This document shows, in pieces, positions 15,443-21,338 of a DNA stretch of 38,329 nt. The stretch's first letter is position 1, and every line of letters begins with the position of its first letter. Source of the DNA: a virus; the IMG/VR virus record IMGVR_UViG_3300030419_002248, positions 1 to 38,329 of that record. The stretch is one strand, 5' to 3'. The position numbers and the translations under genes were made by a program. The notes under the pieces are model-generated. The model saw only the letters and a list, made by a program, of their open reading frames with translations, was not told where the DNA came from and did not search any database.

Positions 15443-16447
15443 TTATGTTATAGCAATAGGAGGGCTATAATACATATTATCTCCATCTCTCCATCTTAAA
15501 GCATCTGTGACTGTATTCATATCTATTTTTCTAATCCATGGCTTACCTTCTTTATTGTTTGGTACACCTTCAATATGATATTCTCCTGTTGAGGGATTAA
15601 TCATCTTTAAATATGTAGCAGGAATTTCGTTCTTTGGTTCTAAAGGATCAGGAAATTTGAATCTTAACAATTCATATTTATTACCATTAATTTCATTTTT
15701 ATCAACAATTTCATTGTCAAATGAATTTAATACCTTCTTAATTCCAAAATATTCTAATAAATCACTTCTTATAGCACTATTCTTAATCTTAAATATATCT
15801 TTAGGACTAAGTTTACTATAATCATTTGATTTTTTAGCTTCTTCAAAGAGCTTAACATATTTATTATTTTGATAATTAGATCTGCTTAATGCATTTCTTA
15901 GTAATCTATCATTTTCAATAGTCTTATCCCTTAAGTTATAACATGATTTAGGAACTTTAGAGCATAGATTTGCATTTTCATCAAATATAATATCTTTTTT
16001 ATGATAAGAAGATATCTCTGTTCCATTAAAATTCCATAATTCAGATATTCTACAATATCTAATTTTAAGATTATTCACTATTCCAGTAGAGGCTAATACT
16101 CTAAAAAACCAATTTCTCTTTCCATTATCAGCATAGCATAAAGTATTGCTAAGGTAACTCATTCTTTTTAAGCTTTTCCATTTTACTTTATAACTTTTAG
16201 TACCATTTACTATATTAGGAAGAATCTCAAGTTGATGTTTTTTACTTAGGTCATAATTTCTAATAAATTTTTGATTCATATGATATCCTTTTATTAATCT
16301 TTTAGAGCATTTTATTAACAAAAATCCTTCATATTTCAGATTATTATCAGAGCTTCCTAAAATAATCCTAGATTGGCCTATGCTTGTTTTTGTATCTATT
16401 AATTCATAGATGATTTTTTGATTATTTGGGTTACTATATATTCTCAT
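15443..16447 (-). CDS. DUF6745-like protein
   Basis: 334 residues, starting directly after the TAA of its partner gene. The C-terminal part has a PSTGEYHIEGVP segment followed by NTVTDALRWRDGD, resembling the C-terminal pattern (cPSTg..y...VP...t..eA..w) of DUF6745 proteins. The N-terminal 200 residues are basic and aromatic with no motif I recognise. The tandem placement with a GHxH/HEEH protein recurs in genomes I know of, but neither partner has an established function. Asparagine- and lysine-rich composition is in line with the rest of the phage. Confidence 0.45.
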   Translation of the reverse strand: MRIYSNPNNQKIIYELIDTKTSIGQSRIILGSSDNNLKYEGFLLIKCSKRLIKGYHMNQKFIRNYDLSKKHQLEILPNIVNGTKSYKVKWKSLKRMSYLSNTLCYADNGKRNWFFRVLASTGIVNNLKIRYCRISELWNFNGTEISSYHKKDIIFDENANLCSKVPKSCYNLRDKTIENDRLLRNALSRSNYQNNKYVKLFEEAKKSNDYSKLSPKDIFKIKNSAIRSDLLEYFGIKKVLNSFDNEIVDKNEINGNKYELLRFKFPDPLEPKNEIPATYLKMINPSTGEYHIEGVPNNKEGKPWIRKIDMNTVTDALRWRDGDNMYYSPPIAIT

Positions 16448-16927
16448 TTAATCCACCACATTCCTTGAGACACCTCCGATATGATCCCATTCTCTAACTA
16501 TCTTTACTTTATATATACCACTAGGTAATTCAATAGGATTATGCTCTTCATGTGTTAATTTAGCTTTTACATTTGTATCATTACTATCATTAGTTATCTC
16601 TACATATCTAGGCACATTACCTAATGTACTATCACTCCAACTATGTCCAAATGTATTTATATTTAAGTTATTATTATTTTCATTAAGAAATATGTGTCTA
16701 TGTCCTGTAGCTTCTCCTAATGCTATAACAACATTATTGTCATCATCTAATTTATTAATTTCTTCATTCCCATATATCTTCCTGTTATCATTTTCCTTCA
16801 TAATTTGCTTTTTACCTTTTCTATTTTCCACGAAAACATCATCTCTTTTAATAAATAAAACATCTCCTTGTTGATATTTTTGTAATTTCCAATAATCTGT
16901 TTTATTCTTATTTGTTTTTTGACTCAT
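16448..16927 (-). CDS. GHRH/HEEH-motif partner protein of the DUF6745-like gene
   Basis: 159 residues, ATG with AAAGGAGAAGATA upstream. Conserved-looking blocks are GDVLFIKRDD (21-30), LGEATGHRHIF (70-80), RYVEIT (107-112), LTHEEHNPIELPSGIYKV (124-141) and VREWD. The histidine/glutamate pattern suggests a metal-binding, cupin-like or OB-like beta fold. An asparagine/aspartate-rich loop (about 50-66) separates the blocks. It lies head-to-tail with the DUF6745-like gene with no gap, so the two probably act together. Biochemical role unknown. Confidence 0.5.
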   Translation of the reverse strand: MSQKTNKNKTDYWKLQKYQQGDVLFIKRDDVFVENRKGKKQIMKENDNRKIYGNEEINKLDDDNNVVIALGEATGHRHIFLNENNNNLNINTFGHSWSDSTLGNVPRYVEITNDSNDTNVKAKLTHEEHNPIELPSGIYKVKIVREWDHIGGVSRNVVD

Positions 16928-17096
16928 TATCTTCTCCTTTATATTTATTATTATAACGATCGTATTGGCTCATAATTTCAACCCATTTACTTCTTGAAAG
17001 ATTTGCTAATTTTCTAGCTCTAGGGTCAAACATATTGTACAAGCCACTTCTTTGTACTTCAACATATTTTAAAAACTCCTCTCTAGTTATACTCAT
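16908..17096 (-). CDS. Small basic hypothetical protein
   Basis: 62 residues (MSITREEFLKYVEVQRSGLY...). The start overlaps the upstream stop as ATGA, and the end overlaps the GHRH-protein start by 20 bases. The pattern of a helix, ARKLANLSRSKWVEIMSQY and a charged tail resembles short phage proteins of unknown function. Confidence 0.55.
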   Translation of the reverse strand: MSITREEFLKYVEVQRSGLYNMFDPRARKLANLSRSKWVEIMSQYDRYNNKYKGEDNESKNK

Positions 17097-17260
17097 ACTA
17101 TACCTATTCTATGTTCAAGTCTTTTTATTTTATCTTTAAGAGATTTTACATCATCACCTATAATATTTATATTCTCTCTAAGCTTTTCTATAGTATCGAA
17201 AGTTAGTTCATTTATTTTTTCTTGGCTATCTTTCTTTGTTTTCTTACTTTTTGTAGTCAT
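17093..17260 (-). CDS. 55-residue coiled-coil microprotein
   Basis: ATG at 17260 with AAAGGAGAGCAAA upstream. The N-terminus is lysine-rich and the rest is one amphipathic helix (INELTFDTIEKLREN..., SLKDKIKRLEHRI). It overlaps both neighbours. No function can be assigned. Confidence 0.55.
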   Translation of the reverse strand: MTTKSKKTKKDSQEKINELTFDTIEKLRENINIIGDDVKSLKDKIKRLEHRIGIV

Positions 17261-17360
17261 TTTGCTCTCCTTTTTCTAATTTAACATACATTAATCCTAC
17301 AGCTATCATAGCTATAATTAGGAATCCAGTTATTATTACTAATTCATATAATTCTAACAT
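17244..17360 (-). CDS. 38-residue single-span membrane microprotein
   Basis: ATG at 17360 with TAGAGGAGGTATT, one of the strongest ribosome sites in the window. Residues 7-27 (LVIITGFLIIAMIAVGLMYV) form one transmembrane helix, followed by a charged tail. As an early-operon membrane peptide it could alter the host envelope or exclude other phages, but this is speculation. Confidence 0.6.
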   Translation of the reverse strand: MLELYELVIITGFLIIAMIAVGLMYVKLEKGEQNDYKK

Positions 17361-17380
17361 AATACCTCCTCTAAAGTTTA

Positions 17381-17416
17381 AAGCAGGCTATACCTATCTC
17401 TAGATACAACCTGCTT
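17381..17416 (-). ncRNA. Hairpin E1 in leader of the membrane microprotein gene
   Basis: AAGCAGG (17381-17387) pairs with CCTGCTT (17410-17416), and an inner TATC/GATA stem closes a four-base loop. On the minus transcript it lies about 20 bases before the start codon of the membrane microprotein. No T tract follows, so it is not a simple terminator. Confidence 0.45.
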
Positions 17417-17433
17417 GTTATGATACAAAACTA

Positions 17434-17512
17434 GGGATAAAAGTGGAGTAGGTTATGCAGGGAAAACAATGTGTATTACACAAAAAACCCTATACCTTTG
17501 AACTCTTATCCC
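17434..17512 (-). ncRNA. Long rod-like hairpin E2 in the same gap
   Basis: Arms 17434-17444 and 17502-17512 (GGGATAAAAGT / ACTCTTATCCC, one mismatch) enclose AGGT/ACCT and GGG/CCC pairs and an apical TGTGT/ACACA hairpin around 17470-17482. The nested pairing over 79 bases is far beyond the local A+T-rich background. Together with E1 it fills the 158-base gap 17361-17518. Possible roles are a processing site, a small RNA or an attenuator. Confidence 0.5.
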
Positions 17513-17518
17513 CATATT

Positions 17519-17764
17519 TTATTTGGCTACATAAAAACAAAAGCTATTTAGCCATAAAAATATTAACATTCCCCATATAAACACACTTGTAGTCCATCTA
17601 TAAAAGAAATTAACATGTTTTTTTAAATTATCTAAAGACATTCTACTACTAAGCTTATGCTTAATATCAAGATTCTCCATTTCCAATAACTTATTTTTAT
17701 TTTGTAATGTTTCTATAAAATTAAGTAATTGCCTTTCTGTCATCTCATTCATTCTATCTTTCAT
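17519..17764 (-). CDS. Coiled-coil protein with C-terminal membrane anchor
   Basis: 81 residues, ATG with AAAAAGGAGTAAAA upstream. Residues 5-40 form a charged coiled coil (MTERQLLNFIETLQNKNKLL...). Residues 56-79 are a hydrophobic, tryptophan/phenylalanine-rich transmembrane helix. A tail-anchored topology with the coil in the cytoplasm is likely. Function unknown. Confidence 0.55.
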   Translation of the reverse strand: MKDRMNEMTERQLLNFIETLQNKNKLLEMENLDIKHKLSSRMSLDNLKKHVNFFYRWTTSVFIWGMLIFLWLNSFCFYVAK

Positions 17765-17984
17765 TTTTACTCCTTTTTTTATTATCTAGAACAATTTCTC
17801 TAGTACATGATTCACATCTATATACACCTCTATTAAAGGGCATATCTTGTACTTTAACAAATATCTTAGAATCAAAGTCTCCAAATGTATAATACTTATT
17901 ATCGTTACTACAATAACAAAGCATTTCATAGAAATCTCTAATTACTTTATTGCCTTTTCTATAGCTCTCTAACTTAACTATCAT
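17754..17984 (-). CDS. Small cysteine-pair (zinc-ribbon) protein
   Basis: 76 residues, ATG with AAGGAGTATTCTT upstream. C23-x-C25 and C57-x2-C60 (CESCTREIVLDNKK) are spaced like a zinc ribbon, with beta-strand-like segments between them. It overlaps the next gene by 11 bases. Function unknown. Confidence 0.55.
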   Translation of the reverse strand: MIVKLESYRKGNKVIRDFYEMLCYCSNDNKYYTFGDFDSKIFVKVQDMPFNRGVYRCESCTREIVLDNKKRSKNER

Positions 17985-17995
17985 AAGAATACTCC

Positions 17996-18205
17996 TTACT
18001 TATTTAAGCAACACTTCTTATACTTTTTACCAGAGTTACATGGACACTTATCATTACGACCTATCTTTTTATTAGATACTACAGGGTTATCCCTTAACCA
18101 TTTATAATAGTGCCCATATCCACCTAGTTTTCTTATAAATTGCCCTACTGATTCATATTCATTCTCTGGATATCTTCGTATAACTTTCTTTTTTGCTATA
18201 TCCAT
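17996..18205 (-). CDS. SEC-C motif protein
   Basis: 69 residues, ATG with AAAAGGAGATTTTT upstream. The C-terminus [18 protein letters not shown] (C54, C56, C65, C66) is the SEC-C zinc motif known from the SecA tail and many small bacterial proteins. The N-terminal 45 residues are basic and aromatic. Known SEC-C modules bind zinc and often mediate contact with SecB or ribosomes; whether the phage protein targets the host secretion system is not shown. Confidence 0.75.
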   Translation of the reverse strand: MDIAKKKVIRRYPENEYESVGQFIRKLGGYGHYYKWLRDNPVVSNKKIGRNDKCPCNSGKKYKKCCLNK

Positions 18206-18217
18206 AAAAATCTCCTT

Positions 18218-18691
18218 TTACCATATTTGAAATCCACCTGATTGTTCACAGAACTTCTCAAACTCTACTACATTACTTCTATCAAAAGTATAACTAGAGT
18301 CTTTATTTTCTTTTTCATACTGAGCAATATATGTATCAACAACACCTTCTTTAAGTAGTCTTCTTAATCTTGAAGCTATTCTTTTAGATTTAGTTTTAGA
18401 TATAATATGTCCACTATTATAAGTACCATTTCTTATATCTTTATCAGAAAGTATATTATCACAATATAATACTATAAACTTCCATAAAGGATACCACCAC
18501 CATACATTATTTCTAAAGTATACACCAGGGTTTTCTTCTTCATAAATATCTTTATACTTAAAGTATTCATCTTTCTGTTCACTTGTCATCTCATTCCATT
18601 TGCACCATCCATCTTCATCTTGATACTGTATAACTTCTATTGGCTTCTTTGTATTTTCTTTTGGACTAATACCATACAAATCAAATCCCAT
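18218..18691 (-). CDS. Conserved phage protein of unknown function (YFRNNVWWW family)
   Basis: 157 residues, ATG with AAAGGAGAATAATA upstream. Starts MGFDLYGISP and contains GVYFRNNVWWWYPLW, then SGHIISKTKSKRIASRLRRL, and ends GGFQIW. This combination recurs in many unrelated phages and bacteria, always as an uncharacterised protein. It is the first gene after the terminator at 18839-18867 and so probably opens the main early transcript. Confidence 0.6.
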   Translation of the reverse strand: MGFDLYGISPKENTKKPIEVIQYQDEDGWCKWNEMTSEQKDEYFKYKDIYEEENPGVYFRNNVWWWYPLWKFIVLYCDNILSDKDIRNGTYNSGHIISKTKSKRIASRLRRLLKEGVVDTYIAQYEKENKDSSYTFDRSNVVEFEKFCEQSGGFQIW

Positions 18692-18838
18692 TATTATTCT
18701 CCTTTATTGTGTTAGGTGTAAGTTTATATAATATAATAACGTATATACATCATAAGCTAAAGGCTCTTAGTATATGCTATTCTAACCTGATATGATAGGT
18801 ATATAACTCTCTTTATATAAAATACAATACTTACTATA
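18692..18838 (-). promoter_or_regulatory. Gap upstream of main early operon; presumed promoter region
   Basis: There is no gene in these 147 bases. On the minus strand, downstream of the terminator, the sequence is almost pure A+T, with several TATAAT-like boxes (for example around 18727-18740) but no convincing -35 partner. Its position between a terminator and the first gene of a 12-kb operon makes it the natural promoter site. The exact start cannot be placed by eye. Confidence 0.35.
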
Positions 18839-18867
18839 ATAAAATAAAAAGGGGAGATATACTCCCC
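18839..18867 (-). terminator. Rho-independent terminator after the first minus-strand gene
   Basis: GGGGAG (18851-18856) and CTCCCC (18862-18867) form a perfect six-pair stem with loop ATATA; on the minus strand it is followed by five T and then a T/A-rich run. It lies six bases beyond the stop of the 77-residue gene and should uncouple that gene from the main operon. Confidence 0.85.
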
Positions 18868-18873
18868 AATTTA

Positions 18874-19107
18874 CTACTCGAAACCTTTGAGTAACTTATC
18901 TATCTTATTCTTAGCTTCTTCCTGTTCTAATCCTACAGCTAGACATCTAAGTTCTTGTAATGAATCTATAAACATAGACTTTACTTGTGTCTTACCAGGT
19001 ATCTTCTTCCTTAGAGTTTGACTCCAATTACTATACCCAGGACCTGCCTCTTTATAGTCTTCACGGTACTGCTTAACTTCTTGTATTACTTCTTCTAGTA
19101 TTTTCAT
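18874..19107 (-). CDS. Small helical hypothetical protein, first minus-strand gene
   Basis: 77 residues from the ATG at 19107, which has GGAG nine bases upstream; the ATG at 19122 overlaps that site and has none of its own. The protein (MKILEEVIQEVKQYREDYKE...) is helical, with a GPGYSNWSQTLRKKIPGK turn. It forms its own transcription unit between the divergent gap and a strong terminator, typical of an immediate-early or regulatory gene. No family recognised. Confidence 0.55.
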   Translation of the reverse strand: MKILEEVIQEVKQYREDYKEAGPGYSNWSQTLRKKIPGKTQVKSMFIDSLQELRCLAVGLEQEEAKNKIDKLLKGFE

Positions 19108-19191
19108 TATATTATTCTCCATAATTAATTATTAAATTCAAATTGATCTAAAAAATATAATTCAAAAATAACTAATTTAGTTTATCTAAAT

Positions 19192-19207
19192 CCCCCCGAT
19201 AGGGGGG
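19192..19207. repeat. C6/G6 hairpin
   Basis: Six C (19192-19197), loop GATA, six G (19202-19207). No T tract follows on either strand, so it is not an obvious terminator. Pure G/C runs of this length stand out in this A+T-rich genome. Confidence 0.5.
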
Positions 19208-19277
19208 TATATGTTAAATAAAGGCCACATACTAAAATGCTATAATTTTCAAAAGTTTAGTATTATATTCTCTACGC

Positions 19278-19347
19278 TAATCCTTTCAGGAATCATCCAT
19301 TTAGTACCCTAGTAGTAGTTCTGCTAAGTGGATCAGACGTTGGATTA
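19278..19347 (+). ncRNA. Candidate structured RNA in the divergent gap
   Basis: An outer stem TAATCC/GGATTA (19278-19283 with 19342-19347) encloses an inner ten-pair stem, 19295-19304 with 19324-19333 (ATCCATTTAG/CTAAGTGGAT, one G-U). Further short stems follow (AGAC/GTCT near 19421-19436). The stretch has no open frame and looks less A+T rich than the flanks. It could be a small RNA or a leader of the late transcript. No tRNA, group I intron core or ribozyme motif was found. Confidence 0.35.
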
Positions 19348-19539
19348 TAGAGATATCAACATAGTTATCTTGTGTTTTCTCCGACATTAGCAAAAGAGTT
19401 TGATATAAAGCAGGATATGGGAGACATTACTGGTCTTGTGGAAATTCAAATTTTAAAACTTCATTATTCTACTCAGGGGAAGATACTGTCCAGAACTAAA
19501 GTATTACATAGTTTAGCTTAAAAGGAGTTATATTCTTGT

Positions 19540-19725
19540 ATGAAGATATACACACTAACAATAGTCTATAGTGATAAAGATGACGAAGTTTATGAAATAG
19601 AAGAAACTATAGATGATGAGTTAACATATCATGAAATAAATGGAGTAATGCTTAAAGATAAGATTAAAGATGAGCTTCTTATGGATAAAATAAGATATGA
19701 AGCAGTAGAGATTGGTGAAGCATGA
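19540..19725 (+). CDS. Small acidic hypothetical protein, first gene of packaging operon
   Basis: 61 residues. AAAAGGAG lies 12 bases before the ATG, a longer spacing than usual here. Acidic (MKIYTLTIVYSDKDDEVYEI...), probably a beta hairpin plus a helix. Its stop overlaps the terminase small subunit start as ATGA. Function unknown. Confidence 0.55.
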   Translation: MKIYTLTIVYSDKDDEVYEIEETIDDELTYHEINGVMLKDKIKDELLMDKIRYEAVEIGEA

Positions 19726-20447
19726 GACATTACAAGGTAAATAGATTATATCATGTAGTATATGAGAGCTTAGATGAAGTTCCTGCTGAAGTAAGAGAGA
19801 GGATAAAAGATGAGAGAAGTGATGCTAGTATAGGAGATTGGATAGAGACAGATGATGGATGTTACATGGAAGTATTAAGATCTGGAGAAATGACTAAAGC
19901 TAAAGGTAAGAATAGGAAAGTACCATATATAGGCACATGTACAGGAACATTCTTGTCTAGTTCTAAGATTGATTCTTCCAGAAGGGAGAATATTTATACT
20001 TTAAGTGGATCTGCTCCTAAGACTATGACTAGAAAGAATCTAAATAAATATGAGAGGTTATTTGTTCAGTATTTAAGCAGTGGTTTGAAACCTGTAGAAG
20101 CATATATTAAGGCTTTTCCTACTAATAACCCTGGTTATGCTAACTTTAAGAGTGCTGAACTTACTAAAACCTCTAGAATAAGGAAAGCTATGAAAAAAGA
20201 ACTAGAACCAGTATTAGAGAAACTAGGAATTACACAAGAATATGTGCTTGAAGGTATTAAGTCTACAGTAGAAATAGCCGAAAAAGAAGATACTAAGCTT
20301 AAAGCTTTGTTTAAATTGTCAGATATACTCGATCTAGAAGACAAATCCTCAGCAAAGGTTACCCAGCTTACGGGAATACAATTTCAAGGCTTCTCTGATG
20401 AACAATTAGAATCCGCTGAAAGACCAAAGGAGATTACAAATGGCTGA
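19722..20447 (+). CDS. Terminase small subunit
   Basis: 241 residues. Residues about 105-200 (LNKYERLFVQYLSSGLKPVE..., AYIKAFPT, SAELTKTSRIRKAMKKEL, then ITQEYVLEGI) match the helix-turn-helix and oligomerisation pattern of Terminase_2-type small subunits, which recognise phage DNA for packaging. The N-terminal 100 residues (RLYHVVYESLDEVPAE..., GDWIETDDGCYMEVL) are an extra domain seen in some marine phage homologues. The large subunit follows three genes later. Start coupled to the previous stop. Confidence 0.75.
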   Translation: MRHYKVNRLYHVVYESLDEVPAEVRERIKDERSDASIGDWIETDDGCYMEVLRSGEMTKAKGKNRKVPYIGTCTGTFLSSSKIDSSRRENIYTLSGSAPKTMTRKNLNKYERLFVQYLSSGLKPVEAYIKAFPTNNPGYANFKSAELTKTSRIRKAMKKELEPVLEKLGITQEYVLEGIKSTVEIAEKEDTKLKALFKLSDILDLEDKSSAKVTQLTGIQFQGFSDEQLESAERPKEITNG

Positions 20448-20769
20448 TAAACAACTTACAGGAAGAGAATTTAGACGTACATTAGAAGGAATGCCACCTG
20501 ACATGAGTGATGATCAATGGGATATGTACATTATGACAGGGGTAGAACCTAAAGAGTCTAGTTTAGATTTTATGTTACAAAATGTAGACTCAGATGATGT
20601 AGAAAGTATAGCTAGTCTTCAATATACTTTAAAAAGAGAAGGCTTTGATCCAGGAGCTATAGATGGAATAATGGGTGAACAGACTGTAGCTGCTATGAGA
20701 GAGGCTCAAACTAAAAGAGATATGCCTATAACAGAGAAGATAATTAACATGCTTAAGGGTACTTATTAA
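20440..20769 (+). CDS. Peptidoglycan-binding-domain protein in packaging operon
   Basis: 109 residues overlapping the terminase small subunit end by eight bases. Residues 56-106 (SIASLQYTLKREGFDPG, IDGIMGEQTVAAMREAQ) are a clear PG_binding_1 fold, which normally directs hydrolases to the cell wall. No catalytic domain is attached, and the N-terminal 50 residues are acidic. It may be a virion component used at entry or a helper of the endolysin; the position among packaging genes is unusual. Confidence 0.7.
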   Translation: MADKQLTGREFRRTLEGMPPDMSDDQWDMYIMTGVEPKESSLDFMLQNVDSDDVESIASLQYTLKREGFDPGAIDGIMGEQTVAAMREAQTKRDMPITEKIINMLKGTY

Positions 20770-20772
20770 TTA

Positions 20773-21078
20773 GTGAAGTCTTGCTGGGATTGTAGTTACC
20801 AGGATCTAGCTAAAGAAAATGTATTTTTAGGATATTGTACTTGGTTTATTGATCAAGGGCAAAAACCTAAAGAAATCCCACCTAATGTTGTAAATGTAGG
20901 ATGTCAACATCATGATAAAAAGACAGAAGATGATATACATGCAGCTAAAATAGATGAAGCTTTAATAGATGTATTTGATGGAGAGGTAGAATATGTTATT
21001 CCTAGGAAGAAACAAAAGTATTATAACAGAAAAGCCTATAAAACTAAACATAAGTACACTAAAAGGAAAGATTGGTAA
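20773..21078 (+). CDS. Cysteine-rich small protein (GTG start)
   Basis: 101 residues starting at GTG 20773, three bases after the previous stop. C4-x2-C7 (CWDCSYQDLAKEN), C22 and C44 probably bind one zinc. The C-terminal 20 residues are strongly basic (KKQKYYNRKAYKTKHKYTKR). DNA or RNA binding is plausible; its place before the large terminase suggests a packaging accessory, without proof. Confidence 0.6.
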   Translation: MKSCWDCSYQDLAKENVFLGYCTWFIDQGQKPKEIPPNVVNVGCQHHDKKTEDDIHAAKIDEALIDVFDGEVEYVIPRKKQKYYNRKAYKTKHKYTKRKDW

Positions 21079-21079
21079 C

Positions 21080-21101
21080 AAATTTTACATTAAACACGAA
21101 A
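21080..21101 (+). promoter_or_regulatory. 22-base repeated motif, copy 1 (candidate late promoter)
   Basis: The sequence AAATTTTACAT followed by TAAACACGAAA lies two bases after a stop codon in a 62-base gap. Nearly the same string occurs at 37583-37605, again just after a gene end and before a new gene. Two near-identical copies in two intergenic gaps suggest a promoter or other control site. Confidence 0.45.
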
Positions 21102-21140
21102 GTTTTTGCATTTAACCAACAGAAAGTAGCAAATTAAAAC

Positions 21141-21338
21141 ATGAAGAAGAGCAATACTGTGTCTAAACATGACATATTAAGGGAAATAAAGGACATAAAT
21201 AAGGCAATAAATGGAACTATTTATAGTTTAGACCTATTAATGGGGACATTTAAGAACTATTTAGAGTTTAAAAAGGATGAAGAGAAGTTTACTAAGTTTT
21301 TAAATAAGAAGTTTAGTGATAAAAAAGAAGATAAGTGA
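21141..21338 (+). CDS. Small charged hypothetical protein
   Basis: 65 residues, helical and lysine-rich (MKKSNTVSKHDILREIKDIN...). No good ribosome site is visible, but the stop overlaps the terminase large subunit start (GTGA), so translation is coupled. Function unknown. Confidence 0.55.
   Translation: MKKSNTVSKHDILREIKDINKAINGTIYSLDLLMGTFKNYLEFKKDEEKFTKFLNKKFSDKKEDK

Larger units (their letters stand above)
19108..19539. promoter_or_regulatory. Divergent regulatory gap between early and late transcription units
   Basis: There is no gene in these 432 bases in any frame. The minus side holds the ribosome site of the first early gene; the plus side holds AAAAGGAG 12 bases before the ATG at 19540. 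In between are a C6-GATA-G6 hairpin (19192-19207), TATAAT at 19241-19246, and the folded stretch 19278-19347. As the only large divergent gap it must hold promoters for both directions; no convincing -35 box is seen on either side. Confidence 0.5.

Noticed and set aside
19278-19440. Group I intron, hammerhead ribozyme or tmRNA in the divergent gap
   Set aside because: No P3/P7 core pairing, no hammerhead core strings and no tRNA-like ends were found; only simple stems can be supported.
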